NCBI GenBank assembly: GCA_007449985.2
Contig: VIIQ02000315.1
Location: 1 to 64,000 of the forward strand
Length of the DNA stretch: 64,000 nt
Reading direction: 5' to 3'
Source: Desmodesmus armatus
Lineage: Eukaryota; Chlorophyta; Chlorophyceae; Sphaeropleales; Scenedesmaceae
Below are positions 34,200 to 47,441 of this stretch, piece by piece; the stretch's first letter is position 1; each line of letters opens with the position of its first letter. A program made the translations under genes and the position numbers. A model generated the notes under the pieces. The model was not told the origin of the DNA, searched no databases, and worked only from the letters and a program-made list of their open reading frames with translations.

Positions 34200-37100
34200 T
34201 CACTTGACCATCTGCCACGGCTTCACCACCTGCAACAGCAACAGCAAGCCCACATTGACCTTGTCAGCCTCTCACAATCTTGATCTTGAAGGCTGAAACA
34301 GTGGCCTGAGCCTTGTAAGCTTGGCAGTGAGGCCAGGTTCTGGCAAGCAGTGCCACAGCACTGTGCAGGAACACTGCGATTACTACAGGCACACCATGAA
34401 TAGCCGCATGACTTGGGGGCACATTGAGCAAAACGGCTTTCACCCTGGGCACTGCATAAGCAGCTACAGCGGGCTCTGAGCCGGCAGCCACTGACGCATT
34501 GTATTCGGCACATCAAAAGAAGTAGGAAACCAAGGCGTGCTCAGTGTCGCAGCACTCACCACAATGACGATGACAGCAGCGGTCACCAGCAGCAGTATGA
34601 TGGCACAGCACATCCACTTCCGCGTCTTCTTCTGCAGCGTCTTTGCGTCCTGCAGCGCTGTGGTGCCGCTCTGGACGTACTCCACACTGCGTGACACCTG
34701 GAAAAGAAAAAGCACACAGCTGTCGCTGTCAACATGAACATACATGGTGTGCATGACACATGAACCTGCAGAAGGAACGTGCTTCCAGAGGTTGGCGTAA
34801 CTGTGGATGCCACTAATGTGAAGTGGGCGGGCATGCCCTGGCTTTCCAATGCCAGGGACATCAACAACATGCGCAGGGCAATCCTTAGTGCTTGACGGTC
34901 AGCCCAGCATACATGGCAGCAGCAGCGGCAGCAGGGCTGCGCAACCCTTGAGTTGTGCAAGCTGCTGGGGGCCCTGCATCGCCACACACCCCGAACTGAG
35001 ATCCTTGCAGAAGAGTAATTGCCTACCTGTTTTTCTATGTTGTCCAGCATCTCCCCCTGCGCCTCCACCAGCACGGCCATGTCCAGGAAGATCTGGTGCA
35101 GCTCCAGCAGGCTGGCCTCTAGGTCCTTCACGGCACGGTTGCGCTCCTGGATCTCAGCAAGCGTGTCCAGCACACGACCACGACCCTGCTCCAAAATGGC
35201 TGTTTGGAATATCGTCTCTGCCTGGCCTGCAGGACAGGACAGTGATGGCATGCATCATTGACAGTTGTGAGGTGTGCGCACACCATCGACTGCACCATAC
35301 ATCAGGCTGACTCAGTCGGATGGTCCGACATCGAATGCTGCAGGGTCCGACTTCTGCACTTGCTTGCTGCTGTCTCCATTCAGTGACAATCCTGCATGCA
35401 TTTCTCCTGCCTGCATGGAGAGAAAGCCACGACTACGTGACGTTGGCACTGTGTTGCTGCTAGCATGCAACTCACTTATCAGGCACGCCATGCATGCATT
35501 GCAAGTTGCTGGGTTCATGCATGCTCAGCCTGGCTTGGCAACCGCTCTCCTGCTGAGTGCTGCCACTGCTGCTGCTGCCCTGTGCTCGAAGGCCCAGCAC
35601 GGCTTTGACAACGAGCTTCAAGGGCCAGCCTGGCACAGTGTTTGCTGTCCTGCACATCGCCCACCTGTCTCAATCATGCGGTCTATGTCGTCCTCCGGCA
35701 AGTGCTGCCCCGTGACTGCGTACACGCGCCGCTCCACGACCTGCCTGTTCTCGTCGTGTATGCGCGCCCGCAGGTCACTGAACTCCCCCATCAGGTCCTT
35801 CAGCTTCTTCTTGAGCCCTGCAGGAGCACAGCAAACAACTTGTTGTGACAACACCGTAGCACATGTGCTGCCAGCCTGGCATGGTTGCTGCCGGTGCTGA
35901 GCAGTAGCATGCTGGACAACATGCTGCACTCTGCCAAGAATGTGCATGCCCAGTCTGCTCATGTCAGCGCAAGGGCAACAATTGCAAATACCACCATCTG
36001 CTGGGCAGTGGCGCTCACTGACCCGACAGCCCAACTGCACAGCTGTCCTGATTCAGCATGATTTCCTTGCGCACCTGATGTTATCGACGTCCGCGTGCGC
36101 TCTGATGCCGACCCAACTCCCTGCCCTTTCTTCTGCTGTGCTGCTGCATTGAGTTTGTCTACCTGCTCTAGCTTGGCCTTGGCCTGGTGTGCCATGGTGT
36201 TCACCTCATTGATGATGTCCTGCAGAGCATGGTGGGGCACACACAGCACATATTTGCCGACATGTGCACTGCTGCGACGGCCAAGACGCTAAAAGATCCA
36301 ATCGGCTTCCTTGATTATACAGAGGTCCTGCTGTACAGCAGGAGTCCTGTCGTCCTGAAACCTCAAAAGGCCCAAAGTAGATACAGCTGCTGAGGTCTCC
36401 TATGCATATGCTGCTGGCTGCAACTGTATTGTGCGCAGCTGCAACCAGTAACCTACAGGAGGCTGCTCATGCTACGAAGGTTGCCGATTAGTAAGGTGTC
36501 TTCCTTGCCAAGCATGGTGTGCCACACCGTGCTTGGCAAGAAGTAGGCTACGTGCAGGACGTGTACATGCCTTGCCAGGTGTGCTGGCAGCATACCATGC
36601 TCCTGGACAGCGTAACTTAGGCATGCGGCTATCTCATGTGCTGACAGCGCTGTGCGCTGTCACTAAAGGAAGGGGAGTGGCCACCTCGAACAATGCACTG
36701 ATGTTGAGTGGCACTGTTGCGGCACCAGCAGGGCATGGCTAGCTGTTCATGCTTTCAGCCCAGCTGCTGGTGCTGCCACTTTGTTTTGGCAGAATTGCGG
36801 TCTGACATGAAGACACCGCCTGCATTTATCAGCCTGTGGAGGCTTGCCAAGCAGTTGCAAACAGGCCATCTGTTGGACAGCCCTGTGCAAATCCAGGCAC
36901 AGCATGCACACCACATGTCACCCCAGCACGTCAGCATCAGGATCCCCTCACCTGCACCTCTGCTCTGTGCTGCTGCATGTCTGCCTTGCGCACAATGGTT
37001 TTGCTCTGCTCATGCATGCGCTGTATCTCCCGCTGCTTTCCTTTGATGGCTGCCATCGCCCGCTTGACTTCATCCACTTGGGTGAAGAATTCATCCATCT

Positions 37101-37209
37101 CCTTTGAGCGCTCATTCTGTGTAGGGGTGGAGCCTGCCTCTATGTCAAGCACTATTGGGCCGCCTGAAGCCCGCTGTGAGCCCTTCACGGTGCCCAAGAG
37201 GTCATTCAT
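34200..37209 (-). CDS. Qa-SNARE syntaxin, SYP1/plasma-membrane type (copy 1)
   Basis: A membrane fusion SNARE. Exons: 36952-37209, 36075-36219, 35665-35817, 35027-35226, 34560-34697, 34200-34229; phases fit and give 307 residues. Order: N-terminal MNDLLG and an acidic linker, Habc helices ([38 protein letters not shown]), then a Qa SNARE helix in exon 4 ([20 protein letters not shown], with the central Gln in [11 protein letters not shown]), a basic KKTRKW junction and a C-terminal membrane anchor. The last exon supplies VVKPWQMVK. Exons 2-4 are closely similar to the neighbouring copy; exons 1, 5 and 6 differ more. No indels were found. Confidence 0.9.
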
Positions 37210-38044
37210 GGCTGCTGTCTGCTTCGAAGTGCGGCTGCGTTCAGGACAGCTGCTGCTGAGGACTGCTGCAGCAGCTGCTGTGTTGCTTCACTGCAGCTGC
37301 AGTGTGTGGGGCCAGCTGCCCGGCTGCCTGCAGCTGCAGAGCATGTCAAATCAACACTAATACCCCTGCTCAAGACTTCAAAGGCCCCCCAGCATGTACT
37401 TGCAGGCAGAAACCAAGCACCAGTTGTCAGTGCTGCAGATGGGAGCCAAATGTTCACCTGCTGCAGTTGGCAAATGCTGGCAGGCGTTGTCACCACCAAT
37501 TTAAGTACAACAGCTACAAGAGAGATGTTATGTGATATTGGAAAGACTTTTGCGTCTCTCGTCTGGCACAAGTCAAAATCCGCTGGTCAGAAGTAGCAGA
37601 CTGCTGCCTGATCGGCGTTGGGAACTCGCTCACGTTACAAGTCGGGACGAAAAAAAGGATTGATTAATTGATCAGTGAAGGCAACAAGTCTGACAGCACT
37701 CACTTAGTAACCTTGACTCAATACCCAGAACACAGTCATAGCACGGCTTATTCAGGGCTGCTGCAGGTCATAACGACACAAACAAAGATTGTCAATGCAC
37801 TCAGTCCTCCCATACAGCATGTGTGTGTGGTAGGGCTCCGCTGCCCAGGTGACAGCCTCGGTTAGTGAAGCGGGTGGGGGTGCTGCTGCCGAGGCCTTTG
37901 CACGCCTCCATCCCAGCCAAGCAGGCTCCAATTCAACGTCCCAACGGTTTGACACCCTCTCCCTCGTCCGGTGGCAGAGCGTCACTTTGTCACTCCAGGA
38001 GATGTTGCAGTGCCCCTGCTCTGGCTCGGGCTGCTGACCATCTC
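37210..38044. other. Intergenic between the two syntaxin genes
   Basis: Promoter of copy 1 and 3' flank of copy 2. No additional gene, and no homopolymer runs of the kind seen further left. Confidence 0.5.
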
Positions 38045-41000
38045 TCACTGCCTGTTCTGGTTGTTGCGGATCATTGGAAGGATGTACACCACAAACACCT
38101 ACAGGCAACAGCAGTAGCAACAATCACCACACTTTCATTCAAAATGTTTTAGTACACCCCCCGCAACTGGGGCCACCCTGTGACCCCAACTCACCACCTC
38201 CTGCCACAGGGCTGAGGCATTTTCATGTTGCGAGGTGTGCGCATAGGAGATAGCCATATGGCTTGTTTACGTAAGCTTTTTGTTGAATGGAGAAGCGCTA
38301 AGCATGCACCCTGGCACGCATGCACTGCAGTACAACAGCGTGCAAAGCGCACTTCACCACAACACGCAAGTCACCTACAGGGCACAACGAAGGTAAGCAG
38401 CAGCCCTGATCACCACTTACCACGACAAACACGATGATGAGGATGAGCAGCAGCGTGATGATGGCACAGCAGCACCATTTGCGCTTGCTTTTTTGATACT
38501 GCTTTGCCTCCACAAGCGCCTTGGTGCCGCCACCAACGTAGTCAGCAGCACGCCCCACCTGCATGATTCCAAGGAACACAGCAGCATTGCGAGAGTAAAG
38601 CAGCACTCCTGATCACCACTTACCACGACAAACACAATGATGAGGATGAGCAGCAGCGTGAAGATGGCACAGCAGCACCACTTGCGCTTGCTCTTCTGAT
38701 ACTGCTGTGCTTCTACAAGTGCCTTAGTGCCGCCACCAACATAGTCAGCAGCACGCCCCACCTGCAACACAGCAAGCATTGCTTACTGCTGCAGACACAG
38801 TTCTCACTGCTGGACTACACTGCCTCTCAGGCCTGTGGCAACAGTCGTGCCAATCAGGTCACCTCAGTCCTAACAGGCCATTTTGTCATCAGCGGTTGCT
38901 CCACCTGGGATGCACGAAGCTCCTGGCCCACACATAGGGAACCAGCACTTCGCACGTCCACAACACACACCACCCTCCTCCACTATCTGAGCATCACTCG
39001 TCACAGCACAGCACAGCACAGACCACACAGCAGCTCCAACACCGCCCCCACCTGCTGCTCAATGTTGTCCAGCATCTCCCCCTGCGCCTCCACCAGCACT
39101 GCCATGTCCAGGAAGATCTGGTGCAGCTCCAGCAGGCTGGCCTCCAGGTCCTTCACGGCACGGTTGCGCTCCTGGATCTCAGCAAGCGTGTCCAGCACAC
39201 GACCACGACCCTGCTCCAGGATGGCCCGCTGGAAGATGGTCTCGGCTTGCCCTGCGTGTAACGGCAGCAGGAAGAGCCCAGGCGCACACATAGCCACACA
39301 CATGTAAGGACGGGATGGTGTTGTGACTGCGCAATGCATGTGCTCACTTGCAGTGGCGCACATATGCCACCGCAGGAAGGTTTGGCAGAGGGATGAGGTT
39401 GTGAGCGCATTCACAGGGTTGGTACAGGCCTGAGGTCCTTTCCCGTGCAAAACTGTAGGTAAAGGTTAGCAGAGTAGATGGAGAGGTGAGGGCCTTCAGG
39501 GCCGCGGTGGACGTCAACGTCGTTGCATTTTTCAACCCTTACATACACAGCGGGTCCAAGAAGGCACTCATCTCCCCATCAACTCTGCCATCCTTTGCCC
39601 AAAGTCCTTCACAGAGAAGGCAACAAGGGGCGCCCTTATCCATGACTTTGTTAGTCCAGTCTTGCAGGGCCCACCCACCTGTTTCAATCATGTGATCAAT
39701 CTCCTCCTCCGGCAAGTGCTGCCCCGTGACTGCGTACACGCGCCGCTCCACCACCTGCCTGTTCTCGTCGTGTATGCGCGCCCGCAGCTCACTGAACTCC
39801 CCCATCAGGTCCTTCAGCTTCTTCTTGAGACCTGCAAAATGAAGCGATAAACATAGCAACGGACACAGCGGTGCAGGATGTGTGCACAGCAGGTTGCAGC
39901 GGTCAAGCAGCAGCCAGCATGGTGTGACAGCGCGGTCTATGCTGGTCCACTGTGTTGCTTTCCTGGCCAGGCACAGCCAAAGCTATATTGCTGCTTTCCT
40001 GCAGTCTGTGCGGGCCACGCGCCAGTCCATGGCAACAACCCCACTGCATGGCCAACCCGTGACCCCATTGCTGCAGTCCCCAACATGAACATTGAGGGAC
40101 AAACCCACCTGCTGTGATGGAGGTCCGTGTGCGCTCCGAGGCTGACCCCACCCCGTGACCCCGCTGCTGCAGCGAGTGAGCATTCATCTCATCCAGTAGC
40201 TGTATCTCATTCTTGACACGGTGTGCCAGCCCATTCACCTCATTCACAGTCTCCTGTATGGTCAATGAGTGAGCAGTGAAAAGGCAGGTGGCAAGCTGGG
40301 TGTGAGGGTAGGCATACTGCTGTGCGCATGCAAAACACCTGTACAGCTGCAACTTGATGACAGGTCCCCACACACTGCAGCCTTGGTTGGACATCAATTC
40401 ATGCACTGTAAGCACTGTGAGCAAGCACACATGTGACACATGTGACTGTACGATCAGGCGAGTGGAGGCTGGGGCCTTGTACATCATACAGCAGCTGCTT
40501 TTTAGCGGGCTATCTGTTCCTGGCTGCTGAAGAGGTGTACCCAGCCATGTATGCACAGGAGGGGCTGCACTGCATGCAGGACAGCACTGTGGCACCGTGC
40601 CTTCATCTGCACCACTTTGCATGCACCCCATCCCCTGGATGCCTGCCTGACAACAGCTACTGGTTGTGCTGCAGGTACCCTGCATAGCCCCGTTTTTAGC
40701 ATAGGCTGTCGGCCAGGCCAAGGTTGGCCCTACCCACCTGCATCCGCTGTCTGTGAGGTGTGATTTCCTGCCGCCGCACGAGCGTTTTGCTCTGCTCGTG
40801 CATCTGCCAGAGGTCGTGCTGCCTGTGCCGAATCTCGCTCATATACATCTGTATCTCCTTGGTTTTGGCAAAGAACTGCTGCATTTCGTCGCTGATACCA
40901 GGGGCAGCCTGGCCAGCAGAGTCCCAGGCACCCCGGCCCTCCTCCACATCATGCCCATAGCCACCGCCGTAGTGGTTGTTTTGGTCGTGGTACTGCTGCT

Positions 41001-41124
41001 CGTAATGCTGCTCATACTGCTGCTGCTGCGGCTGGTAGCGTTGCTGCGGAGGGTGCCTTGGGTGCTGCTGATGATGCCCATGCTGTGGTGTGTCATCCTT
41101 GACTATGTGCAGCAGGTCGTTCAT
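38045..41124 (-). CDS. Qa-SNARE syntaxin, SYP1 type (copy 2) with duplicated anchor exon
   Basis: Exons: 40738-41124, 40109-40253, 39679-39831, 39052-39251, then either 38624-38761 or 38421-38558, and 38045-38098; 358 residues with one anchor exon. Compared with copy 1, exon 1 carries an insert rich in His, Gln and Tyr (residues about 12-60) before the conserved [15 protein letters not shown] helix. The SNARE helix ([20 protein letters not shown]) is almost identical to copy 1. The anchor exon encodes [29 protein letters not shown] and a Leu/Ile-rich helix, and the last exon [17 protein letters not shown]. Both anchor exons have consensus splice sites. Confidence 0.9.
38421..38761 (-). repeat. 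Tandem anchor exons 5a and 5b of syntaxin copy 2
   Basis: Two 138-bp exons (38624-38761 and 38421-38558) are separated by a 65-bp intron. The encoded peptides differ at two positions (AQQYQ/AKQYQ and IFTLL/IITLL). Each has an AG acceptor and a GTAAGTGGTGATCAGG donor. The length is a multiple of three and phases are equal, so either exon alone gives a normal syntaxin; both together would give two anchors. Confidence 0.9.
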
Positions 41125-42674
41125 TGTAGCTGAATACGCCTAACGCAAGTGCCACCCTGAGGGCCCTGATGCTTGCTGGGGTTCCTCCAAGAATCAAGCA
41201 GTAGCAGTTGTAGGGTGCAATGAGTGCTGGCAGCTTCCCCCCTCCTGAGAGCTCGTTGAAATTCACGATATACACTTAATGTCCATTCCTTGTGAGGATG
41301 GCAGCTGTAGACCAATCAGGACGCACGTGCCAAACGGAACGATGATCTGCCTGGTTCTCTCGTTGGAACGAACAGCACTGTCGATGCACGTGATATGCTT
41401 CTGTCAGACGTTCAGAGATATTGCAGCGGCCATGTTCGCCAGGCCTATGGGAATGGTAGGAGGAATGGCAGTTGATGAGTTGACTTGGGCCCGATTTGGC
41501 GGATGTTACACTCGTGCTTGCCGTCATGAGGCTCAGATAGAAAAAGACATCTACCAGGCCTGAGACAGCCTCCTCGTGGGTGAGGTAGCGCTTGCAAACA
41601 GTCTTGACTGGCAGCCAGCCTGCCAGGCTGGCAACTTTCAGGTGCGCTCTATTCAGGTGGGGGTATTGGCCTGTATATACCAGGGCAGCACGTGAGAGAA
41701 GTTGTGCTTGTGTTATCCATCCATTCGTTGTCATAAGTGTTCACGCCTGTGTCCTCCATGCATTACTACAGCAGCAATGACACCACCTGCAGTCACCATC
41801 GCCCAGACTGTGGTCGAACCTCTTTCTTAAATCTGCTGGCTGATACAACACACGCAACAGCCAACGCTCCTGCAAGGACCAACGCGGTTCAATGACACTT
41901 CAGTCACAAAGCGCTTCAAGAAAGCCACAGGAGGGTCACCCTGCACATGCACAAAACATCACACCAGCCACCTTGCCTCTAAATCCTGTCCGTCCTTTCC
42001 GTCACCTCCAGTCACTCACAAACAGACAATCACACCCCCACTCAGGACAGTCAGCCAAGGTCAAGTATGGTACATGTCAGTGTGCACATGTCATGCGACA
42101 TGCTATGATTCTGTGACAGCTGCTGCAGCTGCCGGGTGATGCCGTCAACCTGTTGGTACAACAATTCAAATCACACTCACACTAGGTGCCTAGCTAGGTC
42201 CATAGCTTGCACCTGCTACTGCCATGCGGTGGTAATGCTTGAGCTACTGTTAACGAAAGTGTGCACCTAGAACCGTCCTGCACATGCCACGGACCAGAGT
42301 GCTGCTTGGCACTCACAACACAGGCATACATTAGGCTTGCATACGGCCACATCCAGCACCCATGCAACACACAACAGTGCAGGCTTGTCGTGCAGAGCAA
42401 GTGCACACAAATGCAGATGACACCCACGCGCAGGGGCTCGCCATGGGGCCAAACACACAGCCTGAGCCTACACCCAGCAGCAGATGTTCCACCACCCAAA
42501 CACAGGCCTCAAATGATGCACCGGGCCGAGAGGCACCAACTGCTTGCTCCTGACCATCAAGCAGACAACAAACACTCTTGATTGCTGGCCTGTCAGACTG
42601 GAACTACCTGCACTTCCACTCCAAACCTCAGCTCAGTGTCAGCACATACATGCACATGCATGCCATGAAACGCC
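41125..42674. other. Intergenic: syntaxin promoter and carrier 3' flank
   Basis: A 152-codon open frame at 41276-41734 (minus) exists but shows no protein-like features. Nothing else was identified. Confidence 0.5.
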
Positions 42675-44380
42675 TCACGCATTCATGGCGTCCATGCAAG
42701 CCTCAAAAGCAGCAAAGATGGCTGCATTCACGACAAAACCGCGACCCATGGTCGCGCCCAAGCCCCGCACAAACACTCTGCTGCCCTCCTGTCGCCAACT
42801 TGTCACAGCACAGTCCCATGCACCGGTGTAGGGTGCAGCCAACCATGAGGCTGCCTGTGGGATGGCAACATTTTTTGAAACAGTGTTGGATGACAGACAA
42901 GCGGCAGCACACCAATGTCAGTCACCCTCCAAGTCCAGTAAGTTAATGCATGTACATGAGGTCATAAGAAATAAACACCAACCACAGCTGCATGAAATAA
43001 GGACACTATTGTTGGTTTCAACATGACAAGCGCTCCAGCTGACAGACTGCAACATTACAGATGTGTAAGACACCAAGCTTGATGACAGCCGATACAACAC
43101 TCATGACAGTCAGTGGCAAACTCCTAAGGGTGCGTCCAGTCACACATACTCTGTGTATGCAGGCTGGAAGATTGCATACAAACAGCAAAGAGCCAGCCTC
43201 CCACCTGCATCCTACACTTGACGACATCAATGGGGTAGATGCTCATCCACGCGAGGGCACCCGCCAACCCTCCTGCAATGAACTGCACCAGCGGCTGCGA
43301 AGCTCCCGGATTCTCCTGCTTCTGGCCCTGCTGCTGCTGCTGTTGCCTTGGTGACTGCTGCGACCCTTGCTGCTGCTGCTGCTGCTGTTGATGCATATGA
43401 TGAGGTATGTTCTGGACCAGTGACAGCTGCTGTTGATGCGCAGGCGGCTCTGCACCCTCCCATACAGACCTAGCCTGCATCATGAGCTGCTGCTCCTTCT
43501 GCGCCACTGCCTGCACCAACCCCTGCTGCCCCTGCTGCTGCTGCTCCTTCTGTACGGCTGCCTGCTCCAGCCCCATGTGCTGCTGCTGCTGATGCTGCTT
43601 CTGTTGCTGCTGCACTGGGTACATTGCCTTCCCCAAGCCCTGTACTGCAAAGTGGTAGACACAGAAGTATACGCCATAGCTGGGGGTGTCTCTCAGCAAC
43701 GTCATGCCCAGGCCCCTTGTCAGACCTGCAACATGTAAAAAAAACATTGGTGAGGAGACTGATTGCACACGCAACGGGGCTAATTGCATGTACCGCCACA
43801 CGGCCGCATCGCGCAAAGGCAGTCGACACAAGCACGTGGCAGGCAGGCAGGCAGTCTGCCATGTCAACTAAAAGAACCAACCATCGTGCTGCAAGACGGG
43901 TGTCGGATACACGGAGCCAGGGCGGATAGAGATGCAAGCAGACCACCCTGCTACAGGAGGCCACCAGCATTATGGGAGGTGCTTCAGTAATGCTGCACGA
44001 TTCCTCACCCGGCAGCAGCAGTGGCGGCTGCCGCTCTTACCTAGGACTCCCTTGCTGTGCACCACCTACCCCTCAACCCCGAAGATGCCGAACTCCTTGT
44101 CGCAACATCAGCAGCGGCGGCTGCCACACTTTGACTGTTACTGCTACTGTTACATGGTTCAGGCAGTAGCAAGCCACGAGGCTCCTGGGGTACCAGTGGC
44201 ACAGCACGCGTCAGGAGTAAGCAACTTACCTAGGACTCCCTCGCTGTGCACCAGCTGCCTCAGCATATGCCATGGTCCCAGGTAGCCGGGTGTGCCTGGC
44301 AGAGGCTTCTGCAGCTGCATGCGGATCTTCAGCAGCTCTGTGGGGGCACTGATGAAGCTCGTCATGGCCCCTGTGCACAC

Positions 44381-44430
<50 letters not shown>

Positions 44431-46426
44431 CAATTTCAAATCACAGTGATCTTCAGGAGCTCTGTGGGGGCACTGATGAAGCTTGTCATGGCACCTGTGC
44501 ACACGAGCCACAGAGCAGCAGCAGCAGCAGGCAATTTCAAATCACAGTGATCGTAGGGGTGTCAATTTGCGCACGTAGCGATGCCGTTGTAGGACTGATC
44601 CTGCCCTTCAACCAGCAGGAGCAGCTAAGCAAGCAGGACAGTGGACTATGCTGCCGCCCCCGCTGCCGCCCCTCATGGAAAAGAAGCCGTCCTCCTACTG
44701 ATAGACTGACAACTCATAAAATGAGCAGGGTGTGCAGAGTACAGAGTGAGCAGGGTACAGGGTGAGCAGGGCAGAGGGTACAGGGGACAGGGTGAGCAGG
44801 GTACAGGGTACAGGGTGTGCTGAAGGACACCTTCACTGTGTCCACACAGTTGCTGCCCAGCCGTGGCCTACTGCTGCTCACCTGCAAACATGCCAGAAAT
44901 GCACGTGTACTCCCAGGACACCACCGCTCTGCTGTCACTGCCAGTCAGTGCACGATGTTGTCTTCACAAACATGCACAAAACCCTACACACTTGAGAAGC
45001 CATCGCCCCTCACACTGACCCTACCCAGGTGAGCTGGCTGTGCTGAACCGGCTGTGCTGACAAGGAGGTAGGGTTTTGGGAAAGGGGGGTGGGGTGGGGG
45101 GGTGGGGAGGCTGGGAGGTGGGGTGGGGAGGGGGGGGGGTTGCTGAAAAACACAATCACTAGGAGCTGGCACTTGCTGTCAACACGCCTGCTGCTGCTGC
45201 TCACCTGCAAACATGCCAGAGATGCACGTGTGCTCCCAGGACACCACCGCTCTGCTGTCACTGCCAGTCAATGCACGCGCAGCTGCACCCTGGGCCTGAA
45301 AGCAGACCGCGTTCTGCACGCAGCGACACGCACACAACAGTGGACAAGCATCGCCATGCAAGAAAAGTCATCTCAGGTTTGAGCAGTTTGCACGCACGGC
45401 ATTCGGCACGCAGCGACACGCAAGTAGCGGCACCCACCAGCACTGAGTCTTTCAAGGTGCGCGCATTTTGTACAGTGCAGGCGCCCTTTGACTGAAGCAT
45501 ACGGCAAGCTGCTTGGTGCTTGTTGTGCATAGGCAAGGGCCACAGATCAAGGCCGCACTGCAATTGACTCATAGCCAGGCCGCGCACATGCTGGTAACAA
45601 TTTGTGTCACATGACACAATGTGTACACACAGAGCCTGCTAGTTACGGTTCTGCGTGCGTTCACACGTGCTGCAAGAAACAGCCACTTTGACCAGCCTTG
45701 GCTCCAGGGCTGCATGGCGCAAAGCGGACTTCCAGAACACCTTTGGTGCTGACACTGTTTCTGAAAACTGCTGCAACGCGCGCACCACCACCATCCTAAC
45801 ATGCATAGCCCACACCCCCATCCCCTCCCACCACCTCATCACGCTCCATGACACCACGACCACGCCACAGCCACCACCACCACACCGCAACACCCCGCAT
45901 TGTGCCACAACACCACCCTCACTACTTGGCACAACCCACCACAACCCACCCTAAACCGTACCTGCAAAGCAATGGTGTACAGTGGGTAGCTCATGCCCCT
46001 GAACAGATCCCGCATGCCAGCCTTTGCGCCACTGGCTCGCAAAATTGCCGCTGTAGAGGTGTGCTGGGAGCCCCGCTGCTGCAGGCGCACCCTGAGGGTA
46101 TCCAGGGGCTGGCCAGCACAGATTCCCACCATGCCACTGATCGCACCTGCGTGTAGTGTAGGATTTCATGATGATTGATTGTGAACCAACAGTAGCAGCA
46201 CAGCCTTCTGCCTTTTGCTTGGCTGCTGTGAGGCTTTGCTGTTTCACAACCACTTCTGCTGGTGAAGCCATATGGGCTCTGCAGTGCTGACACAGCCCAC
46301 AGTCAATCTCTGAAAAAGATTCGTACCTGCTATGAAGTCTTTTGTGGCATGCCCAATCTCCAGCTTGCTGGTGCCAATGCTGGCCTCAACTCCCAACAGC
46401 TCTGCTGTCTCTGCCACTCGCTCCAT
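42675..46426 (-). CDS. Mitochondrial carrier (SLC25) of the carnitine/amino-acid carrier group
   Basis: An inner mitochondrial membrane metabolite exchanger with three repeats of two helices. Exons: 46327-46426, 45962-46146, 45205-45313, 44230-44370, 43205-43725, 42675-42854; all phases fit, 411 residues. The three carrier signatures are QPLDTLRVRLQQ, APTELLKIRMQLQ and YPIDVVKCRMQ. LLRDTPSYGVYFCVYHF is typical of the SLC25A20/29/45/48 and BOU group, so carnitine/acylcarnitine or basic amino acids are plausible substrates; this cannot be fixed from sequence. Between the fourth and fifth helices lies an unusual insert of about 120 residues rich in Gln and Met. The frame is open upstream to ATG 46579, so a longer N-terminus is possible. 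Confidence 0.9.
44036..44065 (-). repeat. Donor-type echo of carrier exon 4
   Basis: In sense orientation this repeats the last bases of exon 4 (GTGCACAGCAAGGGAGTCCTAG) and its GTAAG donor, downstream of the real exon. Confidence 0.75.
44384..44503 (-). repeat. CTG tract and acceptor-type echo before carrier exon 4
   Basis: In sense orientation, a copy of the exon 4 start with its acceptor (44449-44503) comes first. About fifteen CTG units (44384-44430) then lead into the acceptor of the real exon, which starts at 44370. Confidence 0.85.
44700..44822. repeat. GGTACAGGGTGAGCAGGGT short repeats
   Basis: Tandem irregular units of GAGCAGGGTACAGGGT type in intron 3 of the carrier gene; no function assigned. 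Confidence 0.7.
44868..44953 (-). repeat. Donor-type echo of carrier exon 3
   Basis: About 75 bp of the exon 3 end, with its GTGAGCAGCAG donor, are repeated downstream (in sense) of the real exon at 45205-45313, with few changes. Confidence 0.9.
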
Positions 46427-47409
46427 GGTATCTGAAAGGCTAACAGTCCCTCGAACAGCTGTTGTAGCAAGCCAAGTACCGGTAAAGCTGTGGATGCTGA
46501 GTGGGACTGCTGACCTGTAGCGATCACGATGTGCTGGCCGTGCAGAGCCCAACCTGCTGGGACGAGGGCCGCTCTGCACACTTCACAGCTGGTACGTGAT
46601 GCTAGGCGCGACACAGAAAGAAGCGAACACAAGGCGACTGTTGACCCCGTTTGACTCATTTGACAGGCTGGCCTGTCCAAGACAATCAGTATGCTTCAGC
46701 AGTGTTGGGACTGCATTTCTGCTACAAGTGCCATGTATGATTACAACTGCCAGATTGTGCGCTGTCAACTCTGGGGGCACCATCAACAGAAAATAACGAC
46801 CACACACCAGCCGACAGGCAGCATACTGCTGGCAGCAGCATATCTCATTTGACTGTAAGGCGCCAAGTAAGTGCCAGCCTTACACCTGTGACATGCCTTA
46901 CACCTGTACAGCGGTCGAGCCGTGTATCAAGCCAGGTCGTGCATGAATCAGCACTGTGTGGGAGGAAGAACAGAATAACCCACCCAGCTTGGACAAGCAG
47001 GGTGTACAACATGCGCACAGATCCTGGACCTCACTTTTTGCAAGCGCCCAGCTCAGCAACGGTCGCAAGTCATGTCAAGTACAGCAACACGGTGGCATCA
47101 CCTCATACCACACACCCAACCTGGAACCACACGCTCAACCTGGGACATGGTGTCCTGCACGGGCTCATCACAGCTCACACACTCACACAGCACCCATGTT
47201 GAGTCAGGCTGCTTGACTTCACCAGCTCAACAACAGTCAGCCATTACAAACTACTATGGCGCAGCAACAACACAGTCAGCACAGATGTTGACAACAAACT
47301 ATGTCGCTAAATAGTCAGTCAGTCAGCACAACCCACGACAACACACGCAACACAACACCCCATGAGCATATGCAAGCTCCCCAACATGCACAACACCCAG
47401 TATGGTCAG

Positions 47410-47441
<32 letters not shown>

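Noticed and set aside
41276..41734. A 152-codon minus-strand frame
   Set aside because: No domain, no repeats and no splice context; composition looks random and it lies in the promoter of a syntaxin.
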